Origin: Sporothrix humicola
Lineage: Eukaryota; Ascomycota; Sordariomycetes; Ophiostomatales; Ophiostomataceae
NCBI GenBank assembly: GCA_021396245.1
Contig: WNYE01000026.1
Span: 186,001-250,000, forward strand
DNA: 64,000 bases
Direction: 5' to 3'
Position 1 is the stretch's first letter, and each line of letters begins with the position of its first letter. Below the pieces are notes generated by a model. It was not told the origin of the DNA and did not search any database. It was given only the letters and a program-made list of their open reading frames with translations. Below, piece after piece: positions 33,810-45,318 of this stretch. The position numbers and the translations under genes were made by a program.

Positions 33810-36654
33810 ATGGCGCCTTCACTCAACGCCCACTCCTCATTCACCCGGCCACGCACCGGCGACCGCGATGCCCGTCCCAGCACCCGCGACCAGGGCGACA
33901 ACAACCTCATAATCCCCAGCCGCACCTCGTCGCTGCACTCGCGCATCACCCAGCCCATCCCCTCGACTCTCTCCGCCAAGCCCCAGCAGCGCACGCCCAA
34001 GACTCTCACCCATGCCTACATGGTCTGCGGTGTCGGCCGCGAGCCCTCGCAATGGGTCAAGGCTCCCGCGCCCGCCCAGGGCAAGATTGGCCACATGAAG
34101 GGCGCCGTCGGCCAGTTCTGGCTGCCCGAGATCCTCGGCAGCAGCCCGCGTCTCGAGCAGGACAATGAGATTGCCCGTTCTCTGCACGCCGCCATGCGGG
34201 TGAGTCCAACAAGACGGCAGCGCGAGCTGTCCACCCCGAGACTTGAAAATTGAATTTTTAAATTTTACTAACATGTATCAGGCCTGCTTCCCGCATGATG
34301 TCGAGATCTGCACCGGCCGCAGCCAGCCGCACTGCGTCCACCACGCCTTTGTCCTGCAGCAGGACTCCTCGCACACGCTCTACGGCATCTGCCTCCGCGT
34401 CTGGTCCCGCGCCGATGAGAAGCGCGCCGAGACCATCCGCGACCTGCGCAAGCGCACCGAGCCCGACTTTTACGACAACGCCGACGAGACCTACTGGATC
34501 CCCTACTGCCTGTCGTTCCTGTCCCGCTACCCGCTCTACAACCTGCTGGGCGACTACCTGCGCGGCATGTGGATCCACTGGAACAAGGCCACCAACCTAT
34601 TCCACGCCGAGGAGGTCTCGCGCATCCTGAGCTTCCCGGCCCCGCGCCTCAACGACCTGGTCCGCATCGACATGAAGGACTATGCCCTGTGCTACCAGTT
34701 CCCCTCCTCGCCCACCGGCTTCCAGAACTTTGCCATGTGGCCCCTGTTCTGCTGTCTGTCCATCCCCAACATTGTTGGTGTCATTGAGGCCGCTGTCTCG
34801 CCCACGCGCCGCATCATCTTTGTGTCGCACTACCCGGCCATGCTCACCATGGCTGCCGAGACCGTGCGCTACTGCGTCCGCGTCTACGAGTGGAGCGGCC
34901 TGTACGTGCCTGTTGTGCACGCCCGCCACGCCAAGGAGCTTGTCCAGGAGCCTGGCCCGTACATTCTCGGTATCACTGCCGAGTGCCGCACGCTCTTTAC
35001 TGCTCCCACTGACGCGCTCGTGGTCGACCTGGACCGTAACTTTGTCCTGACCTCGAGCCCGCCCACGGCGCTTACGCCCGGCCAGCGCAACAAGTTTGTC
35101 CAGCGCCTGACCCAGTCGCTCAACGGCGACGTCACGCCCTCGGGCGTTCCCCAGCACCTGCGCTCTGCCTACGGCGGCGGCAAGCTGGTGCCCGCTGGCC
35201 AGATCATTGTCATGCGCGGCGAGGTCGAGTCGATCCAGGACCCCGAGTGGTGGGCCCAGGACTCGGTCATGGCCGTCATGGACCACGTCTGCGAGAAGAT
35301 GGGCCGCAACTCGGGCATCAAGGCCGTCTTTGGCGGCTCCGTCAAGAAGCCCCTGATGACCAAGGTCTCGATGCGCCACCTCAACGAGATTGTCCGCGAG
35401 CGCAACCAGTACTCGCGCGACGCCCTCGAGGCCTGGCAGGACTTTATCAACCTGAAGGGCCGCATGGACACGGAGCTCGCCAAGGTCACCAAGCGCAACA
35501 ACTACCTGGTCGAGGAGCTCGAGAGCTGGAAGCAGCAGTTCCTCAAGTTCCAGGCGTTTGCTGAGCAGCTGACCAAGGAGACGCAGGACCTCAAGATGAA
35601 GATTGAGAACCACAAGCGCGAGAACCGCCGCCTCAACGGTCTGATCGACCAGCAGAAGGACGACAACGCCCGCCTGTCGGTGCGCCTCACGGGCACCGAG
35701 AAGCAGCGCGACGACGCCCTCGAGGCCCTGGTGCTCCAGCAGGAGATTGCCGAGGAGCTCGAGCGCGAGCGCAAGCGCAACATCAAGGACCTGTCGGCCC
35801 TGCAGCACACCAACGTCACCCTGGCCCGCCAGCGCGACGAGGCCCGCCGTGTGGTGCTGCACCTGCGCAGCCTGATTGGCGGCCAGAGCCACCACATGGA
35901 GCACCTCATCGAGTCGCTGACCAAGCCCGACGAGATCATCGACGAGCTCGAGAGCGGCTTCGCCGAGGAGGACGAGGAGGCCGCTGCCGCCATGGCCCTC
36001 GAGGGCAGCACGCCCGAGGAGATTGAGGCGGCCACGCTGCTCAAGGCCCAGGCCCGCGCCAGCAAGCGCTACTCGTCGTCGAGCTTCAAGGACGTGGCCG
36101 ACCGCCACCTCAAGGACAAGACCGACGCCATTGCGCACATCATCCGCAACATTGCGGAGCAGTGCCAGGCTGCCGTCGAGGGCCTGCAGCTGGCCCAGGA
36201 CGCCGTTGAGTCGTCCTCGGACAGCGAGGCCCGCCAGCAGCAGCGCCGCACGGCTTCGGCCCAGCGCCTGCGCCGCACCAGCAACCTGTCGACGGCCACG
36301 ACCCACAGCGACGACGGCCACTCGGCCTCGGCGTCGGACGTCGGTGACGACAGCCTGCTGCACCCGGCCTCGGGCCGCTCGTCGAGCATCCCGCCTACGC
36401 CCGATCTGATCCCCAACCGGGCTAGCACGAGCATGTCAATTGCGTCGACGGCGACGACGCCCGAGCGGTCGTCGCAGCAGTACGTGGTCGGCCACGACGT
36501 GCCCACCAAGATCGTCGAGGACGACGAGGACGAGTACGCTGAGCGCAGCGACGTCGAGACGATGCCGGAGCCCGGCATTGTCGGCAAACACGCCGACAGC
36601 CTGATCCACCGCCCCTCGGGCGCGCGCATCAGCGCTCTCGGCGGCACGAGATGA
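33810..36654 (+). CDS. DENN-domain protein with C-terminal coiled coil, predicted Rab GEF
   Basis: Two exons, 33810-34199 and 34282-36654, give 920 residues; the intron is GTGAGT...TACTAAC...TCAG and splicing joins LHAAMR to ACFPHDVE in phase 0. Residues ~66-180 resemble uDENN (HAYMVCGVGREPSQW; later LYGICLRVW). Residues ~200-345 are the cDENN core (IPYCLSFLSRYPLYNLLGDY, FVSHYPAMLTMAAETVRY) and a dDENN-like part follows (GITAECRTLF, ALVVDLDRN). Residues ~530-670 are a coiled coil rich in E/K/R/Q, and the last ~200 are Ser/Glu-rich and probably disordered. DENN proteins exchange nucleotide on Rab GTPases, so a role in membrane traffic is inferred. The substrate Rab cannot be read from sequence. 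The frame is open to an ATG at 33681; I prefer 33810, which has a purine at -3 and starts the conserved protein. Confidence 0.88.
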
Positions 36655-37662
36655 CTCAAAGATCGGCGCGGCTGGGGGTGGTGAACACCAATGCCACTCC
36701 TGAATTAAAAAATCTAACGAGCCACCGCACTGTTCGATCGAGTCTTTTTGCTTGCTAACGTCGCTCCTCATTTTCTTGCGTCTCTTTCTTTTTCGTTCTC
36801 TGTTTTGTACTTTATCTTGGATGGCGGATCTTTTATACCACGTCCTCGAGCACACTGGCGTTGATATCTCCTTGTTTTTTTTTTCTTTGTTATTCTTTTT
36901 GATTCTTCTTTATTGTCTTTGCACACCCCTCGATATCTCTTGTTTTAGTTTTTCCTCTGTTCTTTTGCTTCCTTTCTTCTTCTCGTCATTCCTTATGATA
37001 TATATTTTCTTCGTTCTTCTTTCAATCTCAATCAAATTTTGGAGAGTAGCTTACCTGGAAAAGGACTACTCTAAATGTTTATTTTGTTTATCTTGCCTTT
37101 TGCCTTTTTTGTTGACTTTTCTGCAGAAACGTCCGCAGTCCGCTTTATTTATCTTTTCTCTTTACTTTTTATCAAAGGTTGTCCATTGGGACACGATGTT
37201 TATTAGCTGTTGGCAGTTGAAAAGACGATATTTTCTGGTGAACACGTACTCATAAATTAAAGTGATAATGTAATTGTAAACAACCTCTCATAAGTTCGTC
37301 TTGACATGAGATGAAGGCGGTCTGCACGTGTAAGTGAAGCGACCACTGAGCCTTTGTTCTTACAGTGAGATGATCATGCGCTAAAATGAAGGTACGCGCC
37401 GAAAATGCTCCTAGCCCTGAGAGTAGTATTAGCTCGGCTTATCTTATCGATAAGGTTGCCATCCGCGCCTGCCTCCCCTAAAACTTTTTTTTCTACCGTT
37501 CTTGCCCCCTACAATTTCGCGTCTCTCTTATCGTTCGCTCAATCGCTCCTGCCCAGGAAAACATACCAAATTCACACCTTCCTCACGACGTTTTTTCTTC
37601 GACAACCCCCTTTCACATCACGACAATTGTTTTTCTCCTCACTTCCTCCCTCAACCCTCACA
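36655..37662. other. Intergenic region with T-rich 3' flank and BCD1 leader
   Basis: The first ~550 bp after the DENN stop are T-rich, as is usual for a 3' flank. From about 37480 the coding strand becomes pyrimidine-rich, fitting a leader for the next gene. The frame of that gene is open from 37405 but shows no conserved sequence before 37663. Confidence 0.5.
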
Positions 37663-39729
37663 ATGGCGTCTGCCGACCCGCTGCTCACAACGCAGTGCAG
37701 CGTCTGCCGCGCAGGCCCGCCCCGCTACCGCTGCCCGCGCTGCAGCCTCCAGTACTGCTCGGTGCTGTGCAACCGGCGGCACCGAGCGCGCACCAACTGC
37801 AGCGGCATTCGCGATGTGACGACATTTGTCCCGAGATCGACTTTGAGGACTGCCCAGGGCATCGACCGCGACTACAATTTCCTGCAGGGGATCGACGTGG
37901 CGCGCAGCGTGGCCGTCAAGCACGTGGTGGACGAGCGGCGGGTGCTGCGGGCGCACGAGGCGAAGGCGGTCGTGCTGAACGAGGAGGATTCAGAAGAGAA
38001 GGAGAGGAACAACGACAAGAACAACCGGGGGCGGTGGCAGCACAAGCACAACAAGTATGGCCAATACGGCCGGCGAGGGCAGAAGAGCCAGTCGAACCAA
38101 CACAACAACAAGAACCAGAATGACAAAGAAGCACAAGGCCAAGCTTTGTACAAAATGTGGGAGGGCGAGGAAGTTGTGTATCGGCCATCCAGAAAAATGG
38201 CAGCAGACGCGGCGGCAGCCCTCCTCGAATCTGTCCGCGCAGAAGCAGCTGCACAGGACGACAGTGACGACGACAGCGACGACGATAGCGACACACCCAA
38301 AACGAAGACGAAATCCTCCTCCCCAAAACCTCCTACTTTCGAAGCCGGCGTCGGCCCTCGAGTACGCAGCAAATGCCGGCGAAAGAATATCGATTTGCTG
38401 GGTGCACCGCCCGGGTTCATGCGCCAGAAACAGAACCAGACAACCATTGTCACGGAGACGCTGAGAGGCAAGGGCGGCGCAGCGGCGACCACGGTCGTGT
38501 TTCTGCACTGGCAGGTGGAGTGGATTATTTATGCCGACACAAGCGAAGGGACTACGCCCACGCAGGTCTTGCGAAGGGCAAAAGACTGGACGCCGCTGTA
38601 CCGGGCCTACGCTGCCCTGCAGCAGGCCGAGAAGCAGCGGCAAGAAAGGGAGGCCAAGCTAGGTAATGCTCTGGTCAAAGAAGTGGCCGAGGGTGAGGAC
38701 AAAAAGACTGTCAAAAAAGACGACAACAAAGACGTTGCCATGGACACTCGCGGCGATAGCGACGACGAGGCCGAGGTCGATGCAGAGTCGCAGTCGCCCA
38801 AGCAGTCGCGGAGAAACAGGAAGCCAAGGCACAAAAAGACGGCGCCGTTCAACAACTCCTTCTTCTTTACCTACGACGTCCAACACGCCCAGGACGTGAT
38901 GCTGGCCCAAGACCCGGCCACCTCGGAAGCGGCAGCGACTGCTGTGCCTACGACGACAGGGACATCGACGGCAACTTCCGCCTGGCACGACCGCGCCGTT
39001 ACAGACGACATGCCGGAACAAGACGTCTCCGTACACATGTATCACAACGCCCGCTACGAATACTCGTACTACCTCCTCAAACCGCATGTCCCGGGCGTCG
39101 TGCGCGCATCGCAGGCCAAGGAGCTCATCCCCATCGACTCGGCCGACACTCTGTCGACCATCCTGCCGGGCCGGTCGGTGCTCGAGTTTCCGACAATCTA
39201 TGTCTTGCCGCGGGGTGCACCGCTACCCAAGGGCCATGTCCTGGGATCTGTTGGCCGGCGTGTCTTTTTCGAGGAGCCGGCCGAAGTCAAAGGGAAGCAG
39301 CAGCAGCAGAAGGCGACGAAAGCCAACGGGGCCAACAAAAGGCAAAACAATGGCAAGCAGGGCCCGAATGCAAAGAAGCTGAAGACGTCGGGCAAAAACA
39401 ACAAGAACGACTCGGAAGAAGAGGGCGAGATTCTCGAGGGCAGCGGCGACGTCGAGCTCCCAGATGCTAAGACTGAGCTGGAGAGCGAGACGAGCAGCAG
39501 CGGCACTGACAGTAGCGAGGAAGAAGAGGAAGAGGAGGAAGAAGAAGAGAAGGAGAGCAGTGAAGATGACGAGGATGGCGAAGCAGAAGAGAGCAACGGC
39601 GACGAAAAGGGCCCCGTTACTCTCTCCCATTTGCTCAACACGATCGGCAATGCTGGCACCATGCCGGTCGATGGAAAACCCAAGCTGGTTGTCTACGACT
39701 CGTGGTCTGAAGGGTCAGACGATGAGTGA
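37663..39729 (+). CDS. BCD1: Box C/D snoRNA accumulation protein Bcd1 (HIT zinc finger, ZNHIT6-like)
   Basis: An intronless 688-residue protein. The N-terminus holds a complete HIT-type zinc finger: C12, C15, C24, C27, C32, C36, H40 and C46 with family spacing. The Bcd1 signature DYNFLQGIDVARS follows at about residue 67, and the conserved core resumes with LLGAPPGFMRQKQNQT and a WQVEWI motif. Bcd1 is an assembly factor needed for stable box C/D snoRNPs, hence for rRNA 2'-O-methylation, acting in nucleoplasm and nucleolus with the R2TP machinery. Lys/Asn/Asp-rich inserts and a long acidic C-terminal tract (about 39505-39600) make it larger than the ~366-residue yeast protein. A purine at -3 supports the ATG at 37663. 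The other HIT-finger proteins (Hit1, Vps71) lack the signature after the finger. Confidence 0.88.
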   Translation: MASADPLLTTQCSVCRAGPPRYRCPRCSLQYCSVLCNRRHRARTNCSGIRDVTTFVPRSTLRTAQGIDRDYNFLQGIDVARSVAVKHVVDERRVLRAHEAKAVVLNEEDSEEKERNNDKNNRGRWQHKHNKYGQYGRRGQKSQSNQHNNKNQNDKEAQGQALYKMWEGEEVVYRPSRKMAADAAAALLESVRAEAAAQDDSDDDSDDDSDTPKTKTKSSSPKPPTFEAGVGPRVRSKCRRKNIDLLGAPPGFMRQKQNQTTIVTETLRGKGGAAATTVVFLHWQVEWIIYADTSEGTTPTQVLRRAKDWTPLYRAYAALQQAEKQRQEREAKLGNALVKEVAEGEDKKTVKKDDNKDVAMDTRGDSDDEAEVDAESQSPKQSRRNRKPRHKKTAPFNNSFFFTYDVQHAQDVMLAQDPATSEAAATAVPTTTGTSTATSAWHDRAVTDDMPEQDVSVHMYHNARYEYSYYLLKPHVPGVVRASQAKELIPIDSADTLSTILPGRSVLEFPTIYVLPRGAPLPKGHVLGSVGRRVFFEEPAEVKGKQQQQKATKANGANKRQNNGKQGPNAKKLKTSGKNNKNDSEEEGEILEGSGDVELPDAKTELESETSSSGTDSSEEEEEEEEEEEKESSEDDEDGEAEESNGDEKGPVTLSHLLNTIGNAGTMPVDGKPKLVVYDSWSEGSDDE

Positions 39730-40543
39730 GGGATGTAATATAATGTTTTTATTTTGTTCACCATGGCAAGCGTTCATATTCATAGACATAGGAGATCATA
39801 TAATATACTCCATCGAGTACGGGATCGTACACATTAATAGCATATTGCATTGTATTCACTTTAATTGCTCAATCTGGGACAGTGTTGTGTATATGACGAA
39901 GTCACAAATGTGTGCTTCTTCTCCTTTTTTATTGTTTGTTTGGTTTGGTTTGTTGGTTGTTGTTGGTATCATTGTGGTATTTCGCAAAATGGAAGAAAAT
40001 TGAGAAAAAGACCACGAGAGAGGCTCGAAAGACGGATGAAGAAATGGCAAATGACAAGGATGAAAAGATGAGTACGGAAATAAAACAAAATAGACAAATA
40101 GACGCCCTGTCGCTCCGTTGATGTTTTTTGTTCATTCATCCACTCTTTTCGTCGACACCAGATCATGAAAAAAAAAAGACAGGCAAAGAAAAGCATGAGA
40201 AAAGAAATCCATTTCGCCTTTCCCGCACAACCACCCCTTTCCATTTCATAGTTTCCCCCCTTGCCAACGATCGCCGGTGATCGTATTGTTTTTGCAAATG
40301 ATATTCATACAGAGGAGGTTGAAAAAAAAAAAAAAAGACAAGAACACGTACGCAAACCCGAAATTTCAGAGACGCAGATACAAAGCAAATGCAAAAGCAG
40401 GAATAGAAACAGAAACAGAAACAGAATGCCGCAAATCACTGATGGAATGGTACCATCCTCATATCCCGATAAATAGATGGGATTTGTGTAAACGTGTCGA
40501 AACGTCACACTTGACTACATCAGGCAACATAGACACAACAGCA
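39730..40543. other. Convergent intergenic region, AT-rich
   Basis: Lies between the stop codons of BCD1 (+) and SCD6 (-). AT-rich, with an A-run of about 15 at 40320-40335 and short A/G-rich repeats (AACAGA units near 40405-40425). No gene is visible. Confidence 0.6.
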
Positions 40544-42617
40544 TCACTGCTGCTGCTGCTGCTGCTGGTTGTTGTTGTAGTTGTTGTTCTGGCGGTAGTT
40601 GTTGTTACCGCCCCGGCCCCGGTTGTAGCCGCCACGGCCCCGACCACGGCCCCGGCCGCGGTAGTTTTGGCGGTAGCCACCGTCGACGCTGCCCTGGCCA
40701 AACGTCTCGACGTTCTTGCGCTGCTCCTCGCCGCGGTAGTGGGGCCGGCCGCCCGTGTTGGACGCTGCCTGCTGCGCCGCGGCGCGGTCCTTGGCCTCGC
40801 TCGAAATGTTGTCAAAGAACGAGCGCGTCTTGCTGTAGGCAGCAGGTGCCTGGGCATCGCCGCCGTCGGCGGCACCGTTGTCTGCGGCACCCGAGTCCGA
40901 GGCGTGGGCGCTCGCATCAGCGCTCGGCACACCGGCAGCGGCCGAGGCGTTGACGTCGGCCTCAAAGTTGCCGCCGGCAATCGCCTCCTTGACCACATCC
41001 TCCTTGTTGAACTTGGCGTTGGACGACGCAAAGTCAAAGTCGGTATCGGGGACCTCCACCTTGGCGGCCCGCGGGCCGTTGTTGTAGTGGCCGCCGCGGC
41101 CGCGGCCTCTATACTGGTTGTTGTAGTTGTTATGATGGTTGTTATGGTGGTGGTGGTTGTTATAGTTGTTGTTATTGTTGTAGCGGTTGTTGGCCTGAGC
41201 CTGAGAGGCGGCGTTGACGCGCATCTCGTCGACCTTGCGGGTCAGGTTGTCCAGAGTCGTCGAGCTGCTGCCACCCTGAGGAGCAGCCTGCGCCGGAGGA
41301 ACCGAGCCCAAGCTGGCCATGGCCTTTGCAACTGCTGCCTTGGCGGCGTCTGTCGCGCTCTTCGCCGACGCCGCTGCGGCACCAGAATCGGGTGCAGCTG
41401 GCTGTGTCTTAGGCACTGCCGCCTTCTGGGCAGCAGGAGAAGCCTCCTTTGCCGGCTGGGCCTTGGGCGGCTGGCCTAGAGACTTGGGCTCCAGCTCAGC
41501 CGGGGCCGGAGTAGGACCCTTGGGCTTGTCGGCTGACGCAGGCGGCGCTGAAGCATCACCAGCAGGCTTCTGAGGCTGAGGAGCGCGGCCAGGACCAGCA
41601 GGACCGCCAGGCGGGCCGTTGGGGCCAGGTGGGCCACCCGGACCACCGGGAAACTGCTGTGGCGGGCCCGGGTAAAAGTTGTTGTTCCACTGGGGACCAC
41701 CAGGGCCGCCAGGAGGACCGCCGGGGCCACCAGGACCGTTAGGTCCAAAGCCGGGCCCTTGTGGCGGGTACCAGCCGGGAGGGGGAGGGTAAGGGAGGTT
41801 GCGAGGAGACGGGCCGTTGGGACCACCCCAGCCGCCAGGCGGCATGGGCATGTTGGGCGCAAAGCCCTGCTGCGGCCCTGGCGGACCTTGAGGTCCTGGG
41901 CCGCGAGGAGGGCCTTGGGGCGGGCCCTGTTGGTACTGTTGTGGGCCAGGGCCGCTGTTGTTTGTGGGACGAGGGCGAGCCTGCAACAGGCATCAAAACG
42001 TGTTAGTAGATATTCCACACGGGGAGTAAATTGTGAAAAATGTGTAGAGAATGTGGTAAAAAAAGCCATGGGATTTGCCAGATCAGAAGGAAGGCAACGG
42101 AAATATCAACATGGGGTTGTTTGCGCAATTCAGACAAGTATGTTTTTCATCCGAAAATGTTTCATCATAAAGGCGTCCCAGGCGGGGGGGTTGGTTTGTA
42201 GGGGGAGAGATGTCCAAGAAAGACTCGAAAAAAGAGGGAACGCTGTATCAACTTACACCTAGAATGGCTGGGTCGTTCGGAACTTGTGCTGGCGGCGGCG
42301 GCGGTGCGGCATTGTCCTCGATACGGAGATCCTTCACGTCGCTGCCACGGAACACAATATACTCGTAGATCTGGTCTGCTGGTGCAATCTCCTCCTCGGG
42401 CTTGCCTTTGCGGCCTTCTGTGCCGTATGAGACGACATTCTCGAGAGAAACGGTCGAGTCCTCCGAGTTGATGCTGTGCAGGATACCTGAGTAACGGATG
42501 TCACTCTTGGAGATGAGGGAGATGCGGGCTCTATAGGAGGAAGAGGGATTGTCAGTAGCTGTGTCGGCATCATATATTGGGGAATTGAGGCTATGCTTAC
42601 CCTAGGAACTCCGACAT
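40544..42617 (-). CDS. SCD6: Scd6/LSm14-family mRNP protein (LSm, FFD, TFG and RGG motifs)
   Basis: Three exons on the minus strand, 42617-42601, 42530-42257 and 41980-40544, encode 575 residues. Exon 1 is only 17 nt (MSEFL plus two bases). Residues 1-~85 are an LSm domain (ISLISKSDIRYSGIL, EYIVFRGSDVKDL). A Pro/Gly-rich, collagen-like region follows (about residues 110-230), then an Asn/His-rich stretch, an RG-rich patch, the DFDF motif (residues 411-414), an FFD box (TRSFFDNISSEAKD), a TFG box (NVETFGQGSVDGG), C-terminal RGG repeats and eight final glutamines. The family represses translation through eIF4G and activates decapping with Dcp1/Dcp2 and a Dhh1-type helicase, in P-bodies and stress granules. 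Introns have TACTGAC or TACTAAC branch sites. Domain order is complete, so the assignment is secure; exon 1 is supported by frame and splice signals. Confidence 0.92.
41981..42256 (-). other. Intron 2 of SCD6, 276 nt
   Basis: Donor GTAAGT at 42256, branch site TACTAAC at about 42000-42006 and acceptor GCAG at 41982-41981. It is the longest intron in the window (the others are 51-163 nt) and is followed directly by the Pro/Gly-rich coding region. Its interior has no obvious coding capacity. Confidence 0.85.
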
Positions 42618-43473
42618 GATTGCGAAAGGTCACGCCAGAAAACAGAGGGGAAAGGGAAGTCAATTGAAGAGGAGCGAGGAGTCGAGGCGTCAATTGGCCG
42701 TCAATTGGAGGTCCAAGAGACGACGGTGAGTATGACGGAGGAGTAGAGGAGGAGGAGGAGAGGTCAAAAGAGGTCGAAAATGAGGAGAAGTAGAGAGGAA
42801 AGAGAAATATCGCGATGATGTGGGAGATGAAGAGAATGCAAGGGAGGATAAAAAGAGATCGCGAGAATAAAAGGAACGTGGGGAGAAGAGAATGAAGGTA
42901 ATGAGGAGGGAGAGGAGGTAAAGAGAGGATCGTGGGTGGTGGTAAGAATGAGGTCGAAAGAGGTCAAAAGGCAAAAGAAAGAGAGGAAGTGAGAGAGGGA
43001 GGAGGAAAAATTGGGATTGGAAGGTCAAGCTGTGAGGATTTTTGCACCTGTCCACTGTTTTTGGCGGCTGGCCTTTTGGGAAGGACCTGGAGGCAGCAAA
43101 AAATGGCAGGGGAAGGTGCGTGGTTGGTGGGTGAAAGCTCGTACCTGCCCTGCTGCCCTCAGGAGGCTGGCAGGTCTAACCGCAAACAGCTTACCGCCAC
43201 CGAACACCGGCACGTGATGGCGCTGCCCCCGCTTTTTCAGTTCAGGACAGCTTGAAGGACAGACGTTGTTTACGGGGCAAGAACCCACTAAATTTACAGG
43301 GGCTATGTAAGTATCACGAGCCTCACATCAACATGTCAAAAATGTGCACAGGAAACGAAATCAAAGGTCCAAAGTCCGGAATGATATTTCAAATCGATTT
43401 CTTCATAAATTAAATAACAAATGGCGTATAGGCATATTGATGTCGCGACTTTCGCAAGAAAAGACCACAGTAC
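42618..43473. other. SCD6 upstream region and 3' flank of the next gene
   Basis: From 42720 to about 43020 the plus strand is almost entirely purine, that is a C/T-rich leader for the minus-strand SCD6. The remainder, to 43473, is the 3' flank of the polytopic membrane protein gene. No ORF is convincing. Confidence 0.5.
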
Positions 43474-45318
43474 TCAACTCCACGACGCCATAAAAGGCTC
43501 CTGATGCTGTTCCGCCAAAGAAACCTCACTTTGAAAAACGCTGCTGTTGGCCCTCAAATCATCGTCTTTCCAAGGACTACCTCCGTACGGATTGTCCATG
43601 TAAACCTGCGGCAGGCGGTGCGTTGTGCTCGTGCCGGCGTAGTATGGACTGCCCGGCGTCTTGCCAAACGACTTGTGGCCCCAGAACAGCTTGGATCCTC
43701 GAGCGGTCGGAACGATGCCGTCCTCTGGGCTGGATTCTGGCTCAAAGAATGAATCGTATGGCCACTCATCAATAATGTCGATAATCGTCTGGATGTGGCC
43801 AAAGGCGCTGGGTAGGGGTCCACTGCGCCGTCGAAAGGCCAGGAACAAGCCAAACAAAAAGAGAGCGGCTGTGAACATGGCTAGATAAAATATCTGCGGC
43901 ATAAACATGCAGACACCGGTGTAGTACCACGTGCTAATCGCCAAACTGAACATCCAGTGTATGATACACTTGAAAATGAAGAGCACAACCGATTCCCACG
44001 CCGTGAGAGCCGCCATAATCGCACTTCGGCTTTTGCCACTTTTGTCCGTTTTGTTCTTTGCCCTGCCATGCACCGCCTTTGCTCCGCTAGGACTGTCCAA
44101 TTCACGATAGACAGCCTCGTCTCGTGATAAATTGACCAGCAGTTCGGCACAGTACAGCCCAAACGTTATGGGAGCCTGCATCAGAGTCAAAAGGCCCAAG
44201 GTTATGGGCGTGTAGCGATATTGGAAGACGCTAGTCCAGTAAAGGTTGACTGTCGGCGTTGTCTTACTGGGATCATCAAGGACAAATGACCGCAACAGCT
44301 CCCACGACGTGCCCTGGATGGCATCGAGGCCACCACGCGATATCAGAGCATGCGTGATGCCACCCCAAATTGTGCATAGGATCGGTAGTGCAACCAAAAA
44401 CAAAAGTATCCAGAAGACTCTGTCGTGGGCAATTATCAAGGGCCGCTGTTTGGACCGTGGAAAGATGGCCTGAGCTTCGGCAAGTTCCGTATCGTGGACA
44501 CCCATCATGCAACGGCCCGGACGGTGGATATAGTAGTTGTCGTTCGTTTTGTTGTCCTCTTCGTCCTTGCTGTTGCCATGCCCCTCCATGCAGACACGTG
44601 CCACTATGAGCGGATTAGAGCTCCAGCAGGGTATATCTGTAGCGACAAGAGCCCATGTTGTCAGGGCCGCCTGGATAAGAAAGCTCACACCGAGTGTAAG
44701 TAAGCCAAGCGAGTTGAAACGAACCTTTGCGTCCACTTGCTTGTCTGCCCAAGATGCCATCCCAAGCATGACTTCCAACTCCGTATTCTCACCGATAAAC
44801 ATAATTGGTGTTGAGACATAGGCCGTCAGGATGCTGACGAAGTAGAGCGCATTAGCCCACCATGAGTTGGCCCGGTTGGAGCGGGAGCCGGTCAATAGTC
44901 TGAGGTTGGTGTTGAAGACGAGGCGACCTTCGCGATATAACGACCAGCGAAGCGAGCAGGTATGGATCAAGCCCATGCTGTCACAAAGAATGGCAACTAG
45001 ATGGTTAGCTCGAGTCGTAGATCATAACCTAGTGTCATAGGGTTAAATACCAAACATGTTCAGTGCAAGGGGAAGGAGTTCAATCTGTATCGGGGACATG
45101 GTTATTGTATCCAGGAATACAATCGTGTCCCCAAGGACCGTCTCTGTGGAGTACACCATTTTTGTACCGTAGGATGTAGCCCCTATTGCAACGAGCCATG
45201 AAATGCCGAGACCGATCTTGCACCACAGTTTGGTGGTCTTGTCGCCATTGGAGAATTTTTTGAGAGGCCGAGGCTTGTCGGAGTCCGCCGTGGCAAGTCT
45301 GTGGAAGCGAAAACGCAT
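43474..45318 (-). CDS. Uncharacterised polytopic membrane protein of a fungal family
   Basis: Two exons, 45318-45051 and 44996-43474, give 596 residues. The intron (54 nt) uses donor GTATTT, branch CTAAC and acceptor CTAG. A nearer acceptor would shift the frame into a stop; the chosen one yields ILCDSMGLIHTCSLRWSLYR, which fits the conserved feel of the family. Seven or eight hydrophobic segments are visible: near residues 35-60, 78-105, 140-160, 180-205, 280-300, 345-375 and two after 410. The region between them carries hydrophilic loops with Asn/Asp/Lys, and the last ~120 residues look cytosolic and disordered. Fungal proteins of this kind (SLRW.LYREGRL motif, GPLPSAFGHIQT near the C-terminal tail) are known to me only as hypothetical membrane proteins. 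No transport or enzyme motif is recognised. Confidence 0.8.

Noticed and set aside
34597..36363. 588-codon antisense frame under the DENN gene
   Set aside because: Leu/Val/Ala/Gly-rich complement of GC3-biased codons; no recognisable motif.
37405..37662. N-terminal extension of Bcd1 from an ATG at 37405
   Set aside because: The frame is open but leader-like (pyrimidine tract) and the HIT finger is N-terminal in the family.
40547..40567. CTG repeat as a non-coding microsatellite or CRISPR-like array
   Set aside because: It encodes the C-terminal glutamines of Scd6 on the minus strand.
40277..41479. 400-codon plus-strand frame over SCD6 exon 3
   Set aside because: Val/Leu repeats arise from the complement of Asn/Gln/Gly codons; SCD6 on the other strand has complete family motifs.
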